A stretch of DNA of 64,000 bases from JAJPHF01 sp035293805 (GCA_035293805.1 DATGMD010000018.1:1-64000), one strand, 5' to 3'. Positions 41,181 to 50,047 are shown, numbered from the stretch's first letter. Notes: a model not told the origin generated them from the sequence alone. Numbers and translations are program-made.

Positions 41181-42422
41181 TCAGCGCCGGCCGATGACGG
41201 AGACCGCGTACTCCGCGTACGACGGATCGAAGTACTCGTCCACGTCCACCGGCGTGGGGACGAAGCCGTGGTCCACGTACCACTGCTGCTGCTCTTTGAC
41301 CGTCTGCACGATCATCTCGCCGTTGGGATCGATCGCCGGCACGACGATCTTCTTGAAGACCGCTGGGTCCTTGATGTTCGTGTACTTGGTCAGGATCGCG
41401 ATGACCGCATCCTGGTCCTTGCCCTCATCGAAGGCGTCGCGATAGTCGCGCACGCCGCGCAGGTAGGCGATCAGGAAGCGGCGCCCGGCCTCCTGCCGCT
41501 GGGTGGCGAAGCTGGGCGCGAAGACGATGAACGTGGCGTGCGAGGGACCAAAGAGGTCGGCCGTCGTCTTCCAGCGCACCGCTAGCCCCTGCTCCACCGC
41601 CGCCGTGGCGAAGGGCTCGATGAGGATGGCGGCGTCGAGCGCCTGGTTGGCGAAGGCGGGCATCACGTCGGGGAAGCTGACGTACTGGAGGTCGACGTCG
41701 GCGGGCGTGAGGCCGGCCAGCGCGAGGGTCCGCTGGACGTACGAGTCGATCGACGAGCCGCGCGCGCTGCCGCTGAGCCGCTTGCCGCGGAAATCCGGCA
41801 GGTCGTGGAAGGCGCCAGTGTCCATGACGTCCTTGCGGATCATCCAGGCGGTCGGGCTGTGGCCCGACTCGACGTGGTTGCTGTCGGCGACGAAGCGCAG
41901 CGGCAAGCCCCGCGCCAGCGCGTTGAAGATGCCGGCGCCGGTGTCGGCCGAGCCCATGTCAAGCTGGCTGGCGGCGAGCGGCTGGAACATATCGGCGGCG
42001 CCGTTGAACGGTACGATCTCGACGTCGAGGCCCAGCTCGCGGAAGTAGCCGCGCTCGATGCCGATGTAGACGCCGGCCGAGTTGACGCTGGCACTGGTGC
42101 CGTAGGTGATTGTCTGCGGCGGGCTAAGCGGGGACGGCATCGCGGCCTGGCCAGGCGCCGCGCTCGCCGCCGGGGCGGCGGCCACAGCGCTCCCAGTGGC
42201 CGCACTGCTATCGGGGCCGGAGGCCGCGGTCCCGCTGGCCGGCGCCGCCACGGCCGCACCGCCACCGCTCGCGGCCGGCGGCGCGGTCGCCGCCCCGCTC
42301 GGCTTGGCGGGCGCGGGAGGGCTGCCAGACGCGGGCGCACAGCCGGCGCCGAGCGCCATCGCCACCAAGAGCGCCAGGAGCACCCCACGCCAGCTCGCGC
42401 GACCCCGCACCACGGTTCGCAT
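41181..42422 (-). CDS. ABC transporter solute-binding lipoprotein (NMT1/SsuA-like)
   Basis: A 413-residue lipoprotein: signal peptide with lipobox ALGAGC, then about 70 residues of Ala/Pro/Ser-rich linker, then a periplasmic-binding fold of the NMT1/THI5-SsuA group (TYGTSASVNSAGVYIGIERG, YFRELGLDVEIVPFNG, LDMGSADTGAGIFNAL, DFRGKRLSGSARGSS). Such proteins capture sulfonates, taurine, pyrimidine precursors or similar small molecules. No permease or ATPase gene is adjacent, so it is an orphan. AGGAGG precedes the ATG. A distant paralogue lies at 51813-52871. Confidence 0.87.
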   Translation of the reverse strand: MRTVVRGRASWRGVLLALLVAMALGAGCAPASGSPPAPAKPSGAATAPPAASGGGAAVAAPASGTAASGPDSSAATGSAVAAAPAASAAPGQAAMPSPLSPPQTITYGTSASVNSAGVYIGIERGYFRELGLDVEIVPFNGAADMFQPLAASQLDMGSADTGAGIFNALARGLPLRFVADSNHVESGHSPTAWMIRKDVMDTGAFHDLPDFRGKRLSGSARGSSIDSYVQRTLALAGLTPADVDLQYVSFPDVMPAFANQALDAAILIEPFATAAVEQGLAVRWKTTADLFGPSHATFIVFAPSFATQRQEAGRRFLIAYLRGVRDYRDAFDEGKDQDAVIAILTKYTNIKDPAVFKKIVVPAIDPNGEMIVQTVKEQQQWYVDHGFVPTPVDVDEYFDPSYAEYAVSVIGRR

Positions 42423-42495
42423 GGGCACCTCCTCGCCGGCCCCGGGTTGGTATGGCTGGCAACGCCAGCTGTATCACCCAACTCGGTGGCTTAGA

Positions 42496-42590
42496 GCGGT
42501 TTCGAGAATGATTGACCTGGGCGACGCCGGCCGGGCGGCAGGGGACGAGCCCCTGCCCTACCCTATTGGCTCAATGTTCGCGAAAGCCGC
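42496..42590. repeat. MITE-like inverted-repeat element
   Basis: GCGGTTTCGAGAATGATTGA at the left end and TCAATGTTCGCGAAAGCCGC at the right are imperfect 20-base terminal inverted repeats; inside lies the hairpin GGCAGGGG-ACGAG-CCCCTGCC. It sits between two minus-strand genes and has no coding frame. Confidence 0.55.
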
Positions 42591-42618
42591 TGTAGCTTAG
42601 CCGCGCGGGCGGGCGGCG

Positions 42619-44397
42619 TCAATCGGCCAGCGCGGCGAGCGTCAGGTAGTAGCCGGCGGCGGCCACGGGGTCGTCGCCGGCGGCGGCGGCGCCCGTCCCC
42701 AGCGCTGCCAGCGCCGCCTCGCGGTACGCGGCGCCGCCCGGTCGTTGCCCGAGGTCCAGCAACAGGCTGGCCGCCAGCGCGGCGGGCGCGGGACCGGCGC
42801 CGTCCTCGAACGGCTGCTCGGGCCAGAAGGCGCGGCTTACGAGGCTGGTTCTCGGCACGTCGAGCAGCGCGCCGGCGCGGGGATCGCGGAAGCGCGCCAA
42901 GAGCGCGTCGGCCACCGCGCGGGCGCGCTGCAGATAGCGGGGCTCGCCCGTGGTCGCGTGGGCGTCGAGCAGGGCGCGGCCCAGCGCGGCGTAATCGCCC
43001 AGGTAGGGCTCGCCAGTCCCCGCGTCGCCGCCGAGCCGGTGCGGCACCGCCACGGGCGCGGCGCTGAAGCACTCGGCCTCGAGGGCCGCGAGCGTCGCCA
43101 GCGCGGCCGTGCGCCAGGCTGGCTCGGCGAGCGCCGCCGCGCCGGCCAGCAGCGCGGACACGACTTGCGCGTTCACGTCGACGTAGCGCGTGCGGTCGAG
43201 CGGCGGCGCCGCGCGCTCGGCCCGCGCGGCACGCAGCGCCTCGCGCACCGCGATGATCCGTTCTGCCGCCTCGGCGGGCGCGCAGCCGATGTATGGAGCC
43301 AGAGTCGTGGCATCCATCGCGGGATAGAGCACGTTCAGGCTCTGATCCCGGAGCGGGCCGCCGCGCGGCTGCACGTCGAAGTGCAAGCAGGCCGCCTGCA
43401 CGCGGTCGAACGGCAGGGCGGCCGTCACCTGGCGCGTCGTCCAGGTATAGTAGCGCTCGTCGGCCGCCTGGCTGGCGAAGAAGCCGCGCGTGGCCGGGTC
43501 GCGCAGGGTGCCGAGCAGGTAGGTGGCGATACCGCGCGCCACCTCGGCAAACCACGGCTCGTCGAGCTGCACGGCCGCCGCGCTATAGAGGGCCAGCAGC
43601 GCGGCGTTGTCCGCCGCCGTGCGGGCGAAGTCGGGGATGCGCCAGCTGGCATCGTGGGCGGCGTGGAAGAAGCCGCCGTCGAGCGGGTCGCACATGCCAC
43701 TCGCCGCCAGGCGGGCGAGCGCCCGGCGCGCTAGCTCGCCCGCCTGGGCGTCGCCGCGCGCCGCGGCGACGAGCAGCAGCCGCAGCGCCGTGGGGCGCGG
43801 CCGCCCGGGCGCCGAGCGCCAGCCGCCCGCGGTCGGCTCGACGTCGGCCTGCGTTGCCGCGATACCGTCGGCAAGTATGGCCGCGAGCGTCGGCCGGCCG
43901 CGCCAGCCGCGCCGCGCCGACGCCGCCAGCACGCGGCGGTGGCGCAGCGCCTGTAGCGCCAGCGCACCGCGATCCGCCGCCCACGCCGCCAGCGCCCGGT
44001 CGCGCGCCGCCAGCTGCGCCGCGGTCGGCTGGCTGGGCAGCGCGTACAGCGGCAGCAGCGCCGCCGACCGCGGTCGCGCGACGCAGACGACGGCGTAGGG
44101 CAGCCGCTCGTCTACGTCGAACAGGCGCGCGATCCAGCGGCCGCGCAGGGCGACCGCCGGCTCCGCCGCCTCGTCGACCAGCAGGTAGGCGGCAGCGCCA
44201 CGGTCGGGCGGCACGGCCGCCCGCGCGCGCTCCACGTCGCCCGCCGCCGACCGTCCGGGGCTCCACGCCGCGTCCACGAGCAGCGCGACCAGCCGCCCCT
44301 CGCGCCGCGCCCGCGCCAGCGGCCCCGGCCCCCACGGCTCGACCGCGACGGCATTGTCAGGCGAACGCTCGGCGGCTGCGCTCGCTGGCGTGCTCAC
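42619..44397 (-). CDS. DUF255/YyaL-family thioredoxin-domain protein, degenerate
   Basis: A 592-residue protein matching the YyaL/spermatogenesis-associated protein 20 family: an N-terminal thioredoxin-like region, then an (a/a)6 barrel related to N-acylglucosamine epimerase. DPLDGGFFHAAHDASWRIP and DFARTAADNAALLALY are diagnostic. Where active members have a CxxC and the His-rich start, this one reads DAAWSPGRSA with no cysteines, so redox activity is probably lost. It is very Ala/Arg-rich. Function of the family is poorly known. Confidence 0.8.
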   Translation of the reverse strand: MSTPASAAAERSPDNAVAVEPWGPGPLARARREGRLVALLVDAAWSPGRSAAGDVERARAAVPPDRGAAAYLLVDEAAEPAVALRGRWIARLFDVDERLPYAVVCVARPRSAALLPLYALPSQPTAAQLAARDRALAAWAADRGALALQALRHRRVLAASARRGWRGRPTLAAILADGIAATQADVEPTAGGWRSAPGRPRPTALRLLLVAAARGDAQAGELARRALARLAASGMCDPLDGGFFHAAHDASWRIPDFARTAADNAALLALYSAAAVQLDEPWFAEVARGIATYLLGTLRDPATRGFFASQAADERYYTWTTRQVTAALPFDRVQAACLHFDVQPRGGPLRDQSLNVLYPAMDATTLAPYIGCAPAEAAERIIAVREALRAARAERAAPPLDRTRYVDVNAQVVSALLAGAAALAEPAWRTAALATLAALEAECFSAAPVAVPHRLGGDAGTGEPYLGDYAALGRALLDAHATTGEPRYLQRARAVADALLARFRDPRAGALLDVPRTSLVSRAFWPEQPFEDGAGPAPAALAASLLLDLGQRPGGAAYREAALAALGTGAAAAGDDPVAAAGYYLTLAALAD

Positions 44398-44512
44398 ACG
44401 TGCTCCCTCGCCCGTTCTACCGACTCAACAGCGATCGTCGCGCCCCGCGAACGGCCACGGACGTGCCAGGCCCGAAGCGCTATAGTGGTCTGCGCGCCGG
44501 CGAGCAGTCGGC

Positions 44513-44592
44513 CGGCGCCGGGGCTGCGGCCAGTGGCGCTTGCCGTATTCCGCGCCACAGGCCGCGGGCGGGCGTGAAACCCGCCCCTACGT
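44513..44592. repeat. Dispersed copy of the 60-base GC-rich repeat
   Basis: 44531-44590 matches 13441-13500 at 59 of 60 positions, ending CGTGAAACCCGCCCCTACG. The preceding GGCGCCGGGGCTGCGG is also shared. The remainder of 44398-44719 shows no gene I can support. Confidence 0.85.
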
Positions 44593-44719
44593 CAGTCTGT
44601 CACTCTGAGCCCGCACGCGCTCGGCCACGCGACGTCACTACGTCCCCCTGGGCGCGCATACGCTGGGCCAGGCGCGCTGGGCGGCCGTCTGCCGGCGGCT
44701 CTGGAATGTGGACAGCCTC

Positions 44720-45808
44720 CTACAGCCCGTAGAGCCGAGCCGGGTTCTCGCAGAGGATCTTGTCGATCAATCGGCCCGGTACGTCCTCGCGGGCGCGCAG
44801 CGTGGTCACCAGCTCGCGCTCCTCCGATGGGTCATTGTGACCGTAGTCGGAGCCGATGACCAGGTGGTCCTCGCCGATGTACTGGGCCAGGTAGTTCACG
44901 TCCTCGTCGGCCTCGCAGGCGACGTAGAGGCGGTTCTCCGCGAACAGGCGCGGCCCCCACTCCAACGCATCGGTGCGGAACAGGCGCTTGAGCGCGTGCA
45001 GCACGTAGGGCACCCACGACGCGCCGGCCTCGATGAAGGCGAAGCGCAGGTTCGGGAACTGCGCCGGCACCTTGTTGTGGAGCAGGTCGCGGAAGGCGAT
45101 CAGCGGTAGCATGCGGATGTGCGGGAAGCTGCTGTTGCGGTCGAGGTCAAAGATCGCCGTCCAGGCCGGACAGCCGGCGCCGGTGTGGATGCAGATCGGC
45201 AGGTTGAGCGCGCTGGCCTCCTCGTAGAGCGGGTAGAAGTAGCGGTGGTCAAGCGTGCGGTCGCGCTCGATGCCGCGCAGGAACACGCCGACGGCGCCGT
45301 GCTCCTTGCCCCAGCGCAGCTCGCGCGTCGCCTCGTCCATCGAGTGGAGCGGCGGGATGACGACCCAGCGGATGCGGTTGTCGGACTGCGCCCAGGCCTC
45401 GCCCAGGAAGCGGTTGTAAGCGCGGCACAGCGCCAGGTCGAGATCGGCGTCGTCGGTCAGGTACACCAGGAACAGCGTCGGGTAGACGACCTGGACATCG
45501 CAGAGCAGGCGGTCCATGTCGCGCAGGCGCGCCGGCACGTTGGTCAGCTCGCGGCAGCCGATCTCGATGTCGGACCGCCCGGACTGGAACTCCGACTCCG
45601 ACGGCGTGATCAGGCTGAAGCCGCCCTTGCCGGCCGGCTTCGGGAAGATGTTGCCGTCGATCAGCCAGAACACGTTCTTCTTGCCGTACAGCGTGTCGTT
45701 CGGCCCGTAGACCAGCGCCGGGCGGCGCGGGTACAGCCGCGGCTCGAAGTGCTTCCACATGCTCTGCGACTCGGCGATGTGCGTGTCGGCGTCGATGATC
45801 CGCGCCAT
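44720..45808 (-). CDS. Amidohydrolase family protein (COG2159)
   Basis: A 362-residue TIM-barrel metalloenzyme of the amidohydrolase-2 group. The N-terminal IIDADTHIAES carries the DxH metal motif, ICIHTGAGCP a later His, FIEAGASWVPYVLHAL the usual E.G..W.P segment and VIGSDYGHND the catalytic Asp. Same family as the protein at 7659-8732 but clearly diverged. GGGGAGGAG precedes the ATG. It stands alone between the DUF255 gene and a divergent diguanylate cyclase. Substrate unknown; aromatic acids are typical for the group. Confidence 0.87.
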   Translation of the reverse strand: MARIIDADTHIAESQSMWKHFEPRLYPRRPALVYGPNDTLYGKKNVFWLIDGNIFPKPAGKGGFSLITPSESEFQSGRSDIEIGCRELTNVPARLRDMDRLLCDVQVVYPTLFLVYLTDDADLDLALCRAYNRFLGEAWAQSDNRIRWVVIPPLHSMDEATRELRWGKEHGAVGVFLRGIERDRTLDHRYFYPLYEEASALNLPICIHTGAGCPAWTAIFDLDRNSSFPHIRMLPLIAFRDLLHNKVPAQFPNLRFAFIEAGASWVPYVLHALKRLFRTDALEWGPRLFAENRLYVACEADEDVNYLAQYIGEDHLVIGSDYGHNDPSEERELVTTLRAREDVPGRLIDKILCENPARLYGL

Positions 45809-45952
45809 GTATCTCCTCCCCGCGGTAGCTCGGCCCGGCGTCCCAGGAACGTGGCTCCATCTTAGTGCCGGCGGCGAACGCCCGGCCAGTCGCGCCCGCC
45901 AGGACCGGCGCCGTCGCGTACACTGGAGCGGAGGCTAGCCGCGCGCCCAGAT

Positions 45953-45981
45953 TTGCTAGTCTGGTAGGCAGCACCTAGAAT
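45953..45981 (+). promoter_or_regulatory. Promoter of the diguanylate cyclase gene
   Basis: TTGCTA (45953-45958), a 17-base spacer and TAGAAT (45976-45981) lie 28 bases before the ATG. Confidence 0.65.
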
Positions 45982-46009
45982 TCTGCGGAGCCCCCCGCCT
46001 GAGGCGTGC

Positions 46010-47209
46010 ATGAGCAAGCAGACTAAGGCCCGGGCCGAACTGTCGCCCTCGTCGCCCCCGGCCGAGGTCGATTGGCGTGCCCGGTACGAGGCGGCCGAGG
46101 CGCAGCGGGCCGCGCTCGCCGAGCAGGTGCGGGCGCTCGAGCAGGTCCGGCAGCAGCTGGCCAACTACGCCGCCGACCTCAATCACACGTACCTGGAGTT
46201 TCGCCGCCGCCTCACCCAGATGCGCGTGCTGCACGAGGTGAACCTACAGATCGGGGCGCTCCTCGACGCCGAGGCGGTCATGCAGGCGACGGTGGACGCG
46301 CTGCAGCGCCTGGTCACCGCCAACGCCGTCCACATCTTCCTGCAGGACGCCGACGCGTTCGAGGTGCAGGCGCGTCTAAGCTGGGCCGCCGACGGCCGCC
46401 CAGCTTCTCGGCCGTCGCCCGCCGCGGAACAGCTGGTCCGCGACGCCATGAGCACGGGCCAGGCGCGGGCGGACGCCAGGCTGGATGCGGCCAGCGGGGT
46501 GCGCGTCGCCACGCTCGTCGTGCCGCTGCGCGCCCAGGGACGGGCCCTCGGCGGCCTCTGCCTCGAGCGACAAGGGGGGCCCGCGTTCGACGAGGAGGCC
46601 ACGCAGCTCGCCGAGCTGTGCGCCGCCGCCAGCGCCGCGGCGCTCGCCAACGCCGCGCTGTACGAGCAGAGCCAGCGGCTGGCGCTGACCGATCCGCTCA
46701 CCGGCCTGTACAACCGGCGCTCGCTCGAACTGCTGCTCGACCGCGAGCTGGACAAGGCCCGCCGCCTCGGCTACCCGGTGGGTGTGCTCGTGATCGACGT
46801 GGATGAGTTCAAGGCGGTGAACGACACGTTCGGGCACCTGCAGGGCGACAAGGCGCTGGGTGCGGTGAGCCGCACACTACGCCGCACGCTCCGCAAGATC
46901 GACGCGCTGGCGCGCTTCGGCGGCGACGAGTTCGTGGCGCTGCTGCCCGGCTGCGATCCGTCCGCGCTCCGTGGCGTGGCTGAGAAGCTGCGCGCCGCGG
47001 TGGCCCAGCGCCGGCCGGCCGGCCTGCACGGCGGGCACATCACGGTGAGCGTCGGCGGCGCCGCCGCGCTGGGCGCGTCCGCCAGCGCCACCGCGCTCCT
47101 GCGAGCGGCCGACCAGGCGCTGTACCGCGCCAAGGCGGCGGGCCGCAACTGCGTCGCCGTCGCCGACGAGGGGCCGCCGGGCGGCGCGACGGGTGCCGAC
47201 GACGTATGA
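46010..47209 (+). CDS. GAF-GGDEF diguanylate cyclase
   Basis: A 399-residue cytoplasmic signalling enzyme. Residues 22-75 are a coiled coil, 80-220 a GAF sensor domain, and 225-385 a GGDEF domain that makes c-di-GMP from two GTP. The active site is intact (GGDEF 304-308), and the inhibitory site RKID at 295-298 lies the usual five residues before it, so feedback inhibition is expected. No EAL domain. The ligand of the GAF domain is unknown. The next gene overlaps its stop by ATGA. Confidence 0.93.
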   Translation: MSKQTKARAELSPSSPPAEVDWRARYEAAEAQRAALAEQVRALEQVRQQLANYAADLNHTYLEFRRRLTQMRVLHEVNLQIGALLDAEAVMQATVDALQRLVTANAVHIFLQDADAFEVQARLSWAADGRPASRPSPAAEQLVRDAMSTGQARADARLDAASGVRVATLVVPLRAQGRALGGLCLERQGGPAFDEEATQLAELCAAASAAALANAALYEQSQRLALTDPLTGLYNRRSLELLLDRELDKARRLGYPVGVLVIDVDEFKAVNDTFGHLQGDKALGAVSRTLRRTLRKIDALARFGGDEFVALLPGCDPSALRGVAEKLRAAVAQRRPAGLHGGHITVSVGGAAALGASASATALLRAADQALYRAKAAGRNCVAVADEGPPGGATGADDV

Positions 47210-47661
47210 TCCCGGCGGACGCGGTCGGCTTCTTCCTCTCGCCCGCGGGCCTGCTGCTGGCCTACCTGTGGACGTTCGCCAGCCTGACGGCCGTACAGCT
47301 GACCGTGCGCCTCATCATGCGCTTCGACGTGCGCGAGACGGCGCTCGCGGCGCTCTGGCTCACGCTCGCCGCCGCGGTCGTGGGGCTGGCCTTCATCTAC
47401 GTGACGGCGCCGGCGGTGAGCCTGGCCGACGTGGAGCGGCTGCGCCAGCAGGGCGAGGCGGCAGGCGTGGGCGACCAGCTTGCCCAGCTCTACGTGGTGC
47501 AGCAGCGGTTGCCGTGGGCGCCGCTGGCGCTCGTGCCCCTCGGGGCCGCGAGCTGGTGGGTCGTGCGCCGCGTGCTCCACATCCGCCAGCGCTCCGCTCT
47601 GCTCGCGGCCACCGCCCTCGCCCTCCTGCTGCTCCCCTGGCCCGCGCTCGTCCTGGCCTGA
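47206..47661 (+). CDS. Small integral membrane protein
   Basis: A 151-residue protein with about four hydrophobic segments (LLLAYLWTFASLTAVQLTV, AALWLTLAAAVVGLAFIYV, LAPL-type stretch near residue 105, and LAATALALLLLPW). No family is recognised. It overlaps the diguanylate cyclase gene by four bases, so it may anchor or partner that enzyme. It is convergent with the metallo-hydrolase gene. Confidence 0.7.
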   Translation: MIPADAVGFFLSPAGLLLAYLWTFASLTAVQLTVRLIMRFDVRETALAALWLTLAAAVVGLAFIYVTAPAVSLADVERLRQQGEAAGVGDQLAQLYVVQQRLPWAPLALVPLGAASWWVVRRVLHIRQRSALLAATALALLLLPWPALVLA

Positions 47662-47668
47662 GCGCGGC

Positions 47669-48421
47669 TCAGGCCTCCACCACTAGCCCGTCGTAGGCGA
47701 GCGCGACGCCCGCCGGCAGCGACGCCGCGACGGTAGCGTGGTCGATCTCGTGCGAGATGTGCGTCAGCAGGGTGCGTCGTGGCCGCAGGTCCGCGACGAC
47801 CGCCAGCGACTCCGGCAGCGTGAAGTGGGTGGGGTGGGGCGTAAAGCGCAGCGCGTCGAGGATCAGCAGGTCGAGGTCGCGCAGGAGCGCCCGCGACTCG
47901 GGGGGCACGCCGTTGCAATCGGTCGCGTAGGCCACGTTGCCGATCCGGAAGCCCAGCACCTCCATCGCGCCGTGGCGCAGCGGCACCGGCACGACGTCGA
48001 CCCCCGCGGCGCGGAACGGGCCGAACACCGGCGCGAACTCCAGCACGGGGCTGGCGCCCGGCCACGGCGGCGGATCGAAAGCGTAGTCGAAGCGGCGCAC
48101 GAGCGCGGCGCGCGTGGCGAGGTTGCCGTAGCAGGTCAGCGGCCCCGCCTCGCAGAAGCGGCGCAAGTCGTCCAGCCCGCCCACGTGGTCAGCGTGCGCG
48201 TGTGTGTAGAGCACGGCATCGACGCGGCGAATGCCGGCGCGCAGCGCCTGCCAGCGGAACTCGGTCGCCGTGTCGACCAGCAGCGCGGCGCCGTCTGCCT
48301 CGACGTAAATCGAGGCGCGGTCGCGCCGGTTGCGCGGGTCGGGTGACGTACACACGGGACAGTCGCACGCGACCGACGGCACTCCGAACGACGTGCCGCT
48401 GCCCAGGATTGTGACTCGCAT
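47669..48421 (-). CDS. MBL-fold metal-dependent hydrolase (PhnP-like)
   Basis: A 250-residue metallo-beta-lactamase fold protein. The opening ILGSGTSFGVPSVAC with DCPVCTSPDPRNRR is the cysteine-containing start seen in PhnP phosphodiesterases, and THAHADH (73-79) is the metal motif; RHGAMEVLGF, YATDCNG and THISHEID supply the remaining ligands. PhnP-type enzymes open cyclic phosphate esters; without other phn genes, a general phosphodiesterase role is the safe call. GGAGGGACAGG precedes the ATG. Confidence 0.85.
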   Translation of the reverse strand: MRVTILGSGTSFGVPSVACDCPVCTSPDPRNRRDRASIYVEADGAALLVDTATEFRWQALRAGIRRVDAVLYTHAHADHVGGLDDLRRFCEAGPLTCYGNLATRAALVRRFDYAFDPPPWPGASPVLEFAPVFGPFRAAGVDVVPVPLRHGAMEVLGFRIGNVAYATDCNGVPPESRALLRDLDLLILDALRFTPHPTHFTLPESLAVVADLRPRRTLLTHISHEIDHATVAASLPAGVALAYDGLVVEA

Positions 48422-48495
48422 CCTGTCCCTCCGCCGCGTCCCCGTCGAGCGCCCCGGCCGGACACTCACCGGCCAGTGTACGGCATCGGCGGAAA

Positions 48496-49083
48496 CTAGG
48501 CGGCGCGGCGGGCGCTCGTCAGGGCGCGACGATAGAGATCGTAGGCGGTCGCGCGGGGCACGCCGAGCAGGCGCGCGACGTCGGTGAACGAGCGCTGCTC
48601 GACGGCGTGCAGCCAGAGCGCGGCCCGCGCCTGGGGGTCGAGCGCGTGGAGCAGCTCCGCGCAGTAGAGCTGGTCGTCCCAGTCGCGCCCGTCCGCGTCC
48701 GGCGCGCCGTCCAGCGCCGCCACCACGCGGTCGTGCGGCTGCGCGTACACCTGGCAGTGGCGGCCGCGCCGGGCCGGCGACTGGGCGCGCAGGTAGCGCG
48801 CGAGCGCCCAGGGGAAGGTCCGGCCGAGATAGGCGCTGAAGGGGACGCCCGGCCGCGGCTCCCAGCGCAGCGTCAGCTCGGCCAGGATGAGCCAGCTCTG
48901 CTGGTCGAGGTCCGCCGCCTGCAGCGCCTCGGGCAGGCCGCGCCGCGCCCCGCGGTGCAGCGCGGCCCGCAGCACGGGCTGGACCGCCTGGTAGAGCGGC
49001 GCAAGCGCGGCAGCATCGCCGTGCTTGAAGCGCCGCGCCAATCGCTCCGGCCCGATGGTCAGCGCCCCGGCCCACGCACTCAT
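48496..49083 (-). CDS. Sigma-70 family (ECF-like) RNA polymerase sigma factor
   Basis: A 195-residue sigma factor. Region 2 spans about residues 12-100 (RRFKHGDAAALAPLYQAV, ADLDQQSWLILAEL, VPFSAYLGRTFPWALARYL) and region 4 about 135-190 (LHALDPQARAALWLHAVE, then SFTDVARLLGVPRATAYDL). It has no recognisable anti-sigma partner in the window. GGAG lies six bases before the ATG; an upstream GTG is less well placed. The promoter carries a perfect GAAC-N4-GTTC palindrome of the LexA type, suggesting induction by DNA damage. Confidence 0.78.
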   Translation of the reverse strand: MSAWAGALTIGPERLARRFKHGDAAALAPLYQAVQPVLRAALHRGARRGLPEALQAADLDQQSWLILAELTLRWEPRPGVPFSAYLGRTFPWALARYLRAQSPARRGRHCQVYAQPHDRVVAALDGAPDADGRDWDDQLYCAELLHALDPQARAALWLHAVEQRSFTDVARLLGVPRATAYDLYRRALTSARRAA

Positions 49084-49106
49084 CGCAGCCTCCGTCTCCA
49101 CTTACT

Positions 49107-49149
49107 AGAACGTACGTTCTTATTGTAGCGCCCGGCCGGCAGCCGTCAA
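49107..49149 (-). promoter_or_regulatory. Promoter with LexA-type SOS box for the sigma factor gene
   Basis: On the minus strand TTGACG (49149-49144), a 16-base spacer and TACAAT (49127-49122) form a good promoter. Directly downstream, at the expected start site, lies the perfect 14-base palindrome AGAACGTACGTTCT (49107-49120), which fits the GAAC-N4-GTTC SOS box of Gram-positive bacteria and Chloroflexota. Confidence 0.72.
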
Positions 49150-49249
49150 GAGGCTTGTGACCTTGCTGAGTCGTGGCTTTGCGTCTAGGCGCAGCGCCGC
49201 CGGGGAGCGACGCGAGCCGTCTGGACGCGGCGGGGAGTGGGCGTGGAGG

Positions 49250-50047
49250 CTATGAGCGCCCCTGCTCCCAGGCCTCCGCAGCGCGCACGACGGCGCTCAC
49301 GGCGGCGGCGTCCGCGCCGCAGGCGTCGGCGAGGGTGGCCACATCCTGATCCCAGGTGTGGGGCAGCGGCCGAGCGCGCAGCAGCAGTCGCGGCAGCATC
49401 GCGGGCGGACAGCCGAGCGCGGCCGCCAGCTCGCTCTCGTCCCAGCTCTGCGCCTGGGCGTAGGGCACGAGCACGGCGGCCAGGAACCCCGGCCGGCGCG
49501 TGGCCTCGGCCACGAGGTGGGTCAGCAGCCCCTCGTAGCGCAGCGCCTCCTCCGCGATCGAGTTGGAGCCCGCGGCGGGGGGCGGCGCCGGCGGCTGCGG
49601 GGCCGGCGCCGCGGGGTGCAGCGGCGCCGGCGGCGGGGTTGCGGACGGCGGCCGCGCGTCCTTCTGCCGCTGCCGCGCGGCCAGCCACACCTGTACGCGG
49701 TCGAGCAGCTCCTGGGTGTTGAATGGCTTCGTCAGGTAGTCGTCGGCGCCGGCGGCGAACCCCGCATGGCGCTGCGCGTCGCTCGCCAGCGCCGTGAGCA
49801 TGATGATCGGCAGATGTTGCTCGTCCTCGGCAGCGCGCACTCGGCGGCACACCTCGAAGCCGTCCACGCCGGGCAGCATCACGTCGAGCAGCATCAGATC
49901 GACGTCGGCGTCCAGGCGCTCCAGGGCCGTCGCGCCGTCTTCTGCGCTCTCGACGTCGTAGCCCGCCGTGGTTAGCACGTCCGCCACTAGCTCAGCGGCG
50001 GAAGGCTCGTCCTCGACGATCAGGATGCGGGGTCGTGGTGGTTGCAC
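49250..50047 (-). CDS. Response regulator with novel C-terminal domain
   Basis: A 265-residue protein. Residues 6-120 are a receiver (ILIVEDEPS, phosphoacceptor Asp in LMLLDVMLPGVDG, Thr in IIMLTALASD, Lys in YLTKPFNTQEL). A Pro/Ala-rich linker of about 35 residues follows (PPSATPPPAPLHPAAPAP), then about 100 helical residues (SIAEEALRYEGLLTHLVAEA, WDESELAAALGCPPAMLPRL) that I do not recognise as a known output domain. ELAAALGCPPAMLPRLLL could be a helix-turn-helix. GTG start after GGAGAGG. No kinase is adjacent. It follows the sigma factor region on the same strand. Confidence 0.82.
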   Translation of the reverse strand: MQPPRPRILIVEDEPSAAELVADVLTTAGYDVESAEDGATALERLDADVDLMLLDVMLPGVDGFEVCRRVRAAEDEQHLPIIMLTALASDAQRHAGFAAGADDYLTKPFNTQELLDRVQVWLAARQRQKDARPPSATPPPAPLHPAAPAPQPPAPPPAAGSNSIAEEALRYEGLLTHLVAEATRRPGFLAAVLVPYAQAQSWDESELAAALGCPPAMLPRLLLRARPLPHTWDQDVATLADACGADAAAVSAVVRAAEAWEQGRS

